NCBI GenBank assembly: GCA_000310025.1
Contig: FN649734.1
Span: forward strand, 2,782,556 to 2,792,707
Direction of reading: 5' to 3'
DNA: 10,152 bases
Origin: Ectocarpus siliculosus
Lineage: Eukaryota; Sar; Phaeophyceae; Ectocarpales; Ectocarpaceae
This document shows positions 8,252-10,152 of this stretch, piece after piece. A program made the position numbers and the translations under genes. Positions within the stretch are counted from its first letter, which is position 1, and the number at the start of each line of letters is the position of its first letter. The notes beneath the pieces are model-generated. The model had not been told where the DNA came from. It did not search any database and saw only the letters and a list, made by a program, of their open reading frames with translations.

Positions 8252-8519
8252 CAAGCACGCCACGGCGCTTCCGACAGTCTTGCGCGGTCGTCGCCGCCGC
8301 CGCCACAAGCACCCAACACAGGGCTGGCGGCCTTTTCCGCGCAGTGCATACATTATTCGCGCGGCCAGCACAAGCCCGGTTTTCGACGCCCAGGACGTCG
8401 GGCCGACAACCTCACGAAGCATACTATAGGGCAAGGGCCCTCTGTCAACACATACTCCTCGTACATGAACGACCTGGTGGTACTGTAGGTACCTCAATCA
8501 CCACTTCCCGCGACACCTC

Positions 8520-8559
8520 CTAGTATTTCTCGGGAGTTCCCATGTAGGAGCCACTGACC
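8520..8559 (-). CDS. Unidentified gene, terminal exon with stop
   Basis: The exon is 40 nt. After acceptor CCACAG it supplies one base to complete Ala, then VSGSYMGTPEKY and TAG at 8522-8520. The frame agrees exactly with the preceding exon across a 694-nt intron that holds a (CA)10 run. A further tiny exon inside that intron cannot be excluded. Confidence 0.68.
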
Positions 8560-9864
8560 CTGTGGATTGAAGGATAATAAAAAAAAACACACGAGACGAG
8601 AGCGGGGGAGGCAGGGAATGGAGCGGAGGAGGCCAACGTCAAAGTGCTGGTGGCGAGGCTAATAGCGTCGCCAAAACAGATCGACACGGTGTAGAGAATA
8701 GGGGTGCCAAGAGGACAATATATGGCACAACAACGCGAGATTGACAGAAAAGAACATCGAGAGCGAGAGCGAGCGACAACTACAATAGTCACGATGGCAG
8801 GGGTGCTCTCCACCCGATGTGCCCCTCCTCTGAAACGTGCAACAGATAGCTGTCCAGTCTGGGACAAAATATCAGTGTCGTACGGGTACAACCAAACCAC
8901 TGCCGACAAACGTTTCGTACTCACTCGACCGGGACCGCACAATAACGCCTAATCGATTCTCAGCGGGGCATGACTAAACGGGGACGACATTAATTGGTGC
9001 TCGTGTGGAGATAGTAAATGCGTGCTCCTAGCTACTTTCACTCGTCAATTTCGCTTTTTATGGAGATACACGTAGTCGCGGAACCAATGAAGCAAGGATT
9101 CGTCTGCTGTTTCCCTTTCCCTTGAACGAAGGCATCGATCGACCTAACAAACAAAAAATACACACACACACACACACACAAGCAATTCTTGCGCCGGCAT
9201 GCCACTCACTCCCCCTCGACCAGCTACTTCAGGGTTTGTCCGCAACAACTCACGCGCAGTGATCCCAGGCAAATTCGTTGTACATGTAGGGAAGATCATC
9301 GTTGTCGGGATAGATGAACTTATACCACTCCAGGTTGGTCATCTTAACCGTTTCGCCCTTCACCTGGTGTTTCAAGCGCCGGCATGCAAAGGCAAGAAGG
9401 GGTTGAAAGAGAGAGAGAGAGCAGCGCGCGGCAGCCAGAAGGAAGACTTGAACATCTCTGGCACTGTTGCAAGAGAAGGGCGGTGCGTGCGATCAGCAGC
9501 AAAGTCGTTTCTAGGTGCTGTCGGCCGAGTGGAAACAGAAGGCATGGAGGTGTGAATCGGCCCAAAAACCAGGTGCAAGGGGGGGGAGACGCGGTGAGCA
9601 TCCATGTTCGCATCCGAGGGGACGGGTTGGGCATTGTATTGCGTAGGGGTGTGCGTTGATCTCCTGAGGGGGCGGATGTACCTTAATATCGAAGGGTAGC
9701 GTGTCGTGAACGCCGTGCCCCCCGCAGATGCCCATCACACACGAGGGCATGTCGAGAAAGTCATCGCCCACCCCGGACCAGTCGCAGACCACACCGGTCT
9801 CCCCAATGACATGGCCGTGAGAGTAGCCCCAGGTCTCGTCCAGAGCCCACCTAGCGAAAAACAT
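8520..9864 (-). CDS. Unidentified small Trp-rich protein, 3 exons (complete 110 aa, or 5' partial)
   Basis: Minus-strand exons are 9864 (or 9850)-9682, 9363-9254 and 8559-8520. They join at phases 0 and 2 and end in TAG at 8522-8520. I do not recognise the family. Exon 1 reads WALDETWGYSHGHVIGETG, then VVCDWSGVGDDFLDM and CVMGICGGHGVHDTLPFDIK. Exon 2 reads VKGETVKMTNLEWYKFIYPD, then NDDLPYMYNEFAWDHC. Exon 3 reads AVSGSYMGTPEKY and stop. The product is acidic, with five Trp and four Cys, and shows no obvious membrane segment. An in-frame ATG at 9864 would make a complete 110-residue protein. Alternatively, TTTTTCGCTAG just inside it is a good 3' splice site (exon from 9850), and the gene continues rightward past the G34 run. 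Clean splice joins support a real gene; function is unknown. Confidence 0.72.
9161..9180 (+). repeat. (CA)10 microsatellite
   Basis: Ten pure units in the last intron of the unidentified gene; TG in the transcript. Confidence 0.97.
9254..9363 (-). CDS. Unidentified gene, middle exon
   Basis: The exon is 110 nt between acceptor ACACCAG and donor GTGAGT, entering at phase 0 and leaving with two bases (GC). It encodes VKGETVKMTNLEWYKFIYPD and continues with acidic and aromatic residues to DHC. A CT-rich stretch made by the GA microsatellite (9409-9421 on the plus strand) lies about 50 nt upstream of the acceptor. Confidence 0.75.
9682..9864 (-). CDS. Unidentified gene, first visible exon
   Basis: The exon ends AAG at the donor GTACAT (9681 downward), phase 0. 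The 5' limit is ambiguous: either ATG at 9864-9862, or the acceptor TAG at 9853-9851 with the exon from 9850. The frame also stays open through the adjacent poly-C (minus strand), so it cannot settle the question. Gly, His, Asp and Cys are frequent. Confidence 0.7.
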
Positions 9865-9875
9865 CGGGTGTTGGA

Positions 9876-9878
<3 letters not shown>

Positions 9879-9912
<34 letters not shown>
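9879..9912 (+). repeat. G34 homopolymer
   Basis: Thirty-four consecutive G form a C tract on the transcribed strand, just 5' of the first visible exon of the unidentified gene. Read quality appears to collapse to its right. Confidence 0.9.
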
Positions 9913-10152
9913 CTGTTTGAATCTTTACAAAATCGCAACAAAATTTTCCCCCCCTGTCCTTAAAGGCGTGGTGCCATGTAGGGGAAAACCAAAAAAAAAT
10001 GGGGCTCTCAACGGGGGAAAAAAAAAAAGGGTCAACCCCCCCCGTGTTGAGCCCCGCCGTTTTTTTCATATTTCCCTTTTTCGTGAGGGGGGAGGATTGT
10101 CCCCCCCGAAAAATGGGGGAAAGAACCATACGCCCATGGGCCCACAAATTTT
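9913..10152. other. Low-complexity, probably low-quality contig end with a fold-back
   Basis: Homopolymer blocks of A, C, T and G (6-11 long) dominate. GGGGCTCTCAACGGGGG (10001-10017) is mirrored by CCCCCGTGTTGAGCCCC (10039-10055). No gene is supported here. Confidence 0.6.

Larger units (their letters stand above)
7201..8519. other. Intergenic stretch; probable 3' flank of the unidentified gene
   Basis: It contains an A-rich segment (7240-7400), a diverged direct duplication (7401-7543 and 7611-7755) and a (CAG)10 run at 8221-8250. The part nearest 8520 should include the 3' UTR of the gene ending there. No reliable polyadenylation signal could be picked out. The long plus-strand open frame across 7823-8488 is low-complexity and not accepted as a gene. 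Confidence 0.5.

Noticed and set aside
7823-8488. The longest open frame in the window (221 codons, plus strand)
   Set aside because: It is kept open by the (CAG)10 run (poly-Ser), is low-complexity, matches no family I know, and equally long frames exist on the other frames and strand of the same repeat.
4689-8519. Search for tRNA genes or an extra gene between the two supported genes
   Set aside because: No B-box-like motif, cloverleaf, or chain of frame-consistent exons with family motifs was found by eye.
8520-8942. Continuous minus-strand frame ending at the TAG at 8520
   Set aside because: Only the last 12 residues fit, through a clean acceptor at 8560. The upstream part reads like intron sequence, and the exon from 9254 joins precisely at 8559.
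9735-9963. Poly-Gly and poly-Pro open frames
   Set aside because: They are translation of the G34 run and overlap the supported exon in other frames.

Overview
This window is eukaryotic nuclear DNA. It holds intron-rich, short-exon coding sequence on the minus strand, separated by introns of about 200-1,260 nt and by a 3.8 kb non-coding stretch full of trinucleotide (CAG/CAA) and dinucleotide microsatellites. No operon, Shine-Dalgarno-led gene, IS element or CRISPR array is present. Small symmetric exons, GT-AG introns of several hundred bases, abundant CAG/CTG repeats and mixed base composition would suit a stramenopile such as a filamentous brown alga (Ectocarpus-like). That placement is inference from style, not from a diagnostic gene.

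Right to left along the transcribed strand, three regions follow. (1) At 8520-9864 lies the 3' end, or possibly the whole, of an unidentified small protein gene. Its three exons join exactly in frame and end in TAG at 8520-8522. (2) At 4689-8519 no gene can be supported; it contains microsatellites, a diverged ~210 bp direct duplication and weak coding-like debris. (3) At 52-4688 lies the N-terminal half of a Vps33 gene, encoding the Sec1/Munc18-family subunit of the HOPS/CORVET membrane-tethering complexes. I reconstructed eight exons, including a 39-nt microexon, giving about 283 residues. The gene runs off the left edge within an intron, and the C-terminal half is absent.

Both ends look like contig ends: a C15 run at 1-15, and a G34 run at 9879-9912 followed by 240 bases of homopolymer-stretched sequence with a fold-back, typical of poor base calls. 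The two genes are codirectional, with no visible functional link. The most useful results are the Vps33 exon model, the unidentified Trp-rich small protein, and the recurrent placement of simple repeats near the splice sites of short exons.
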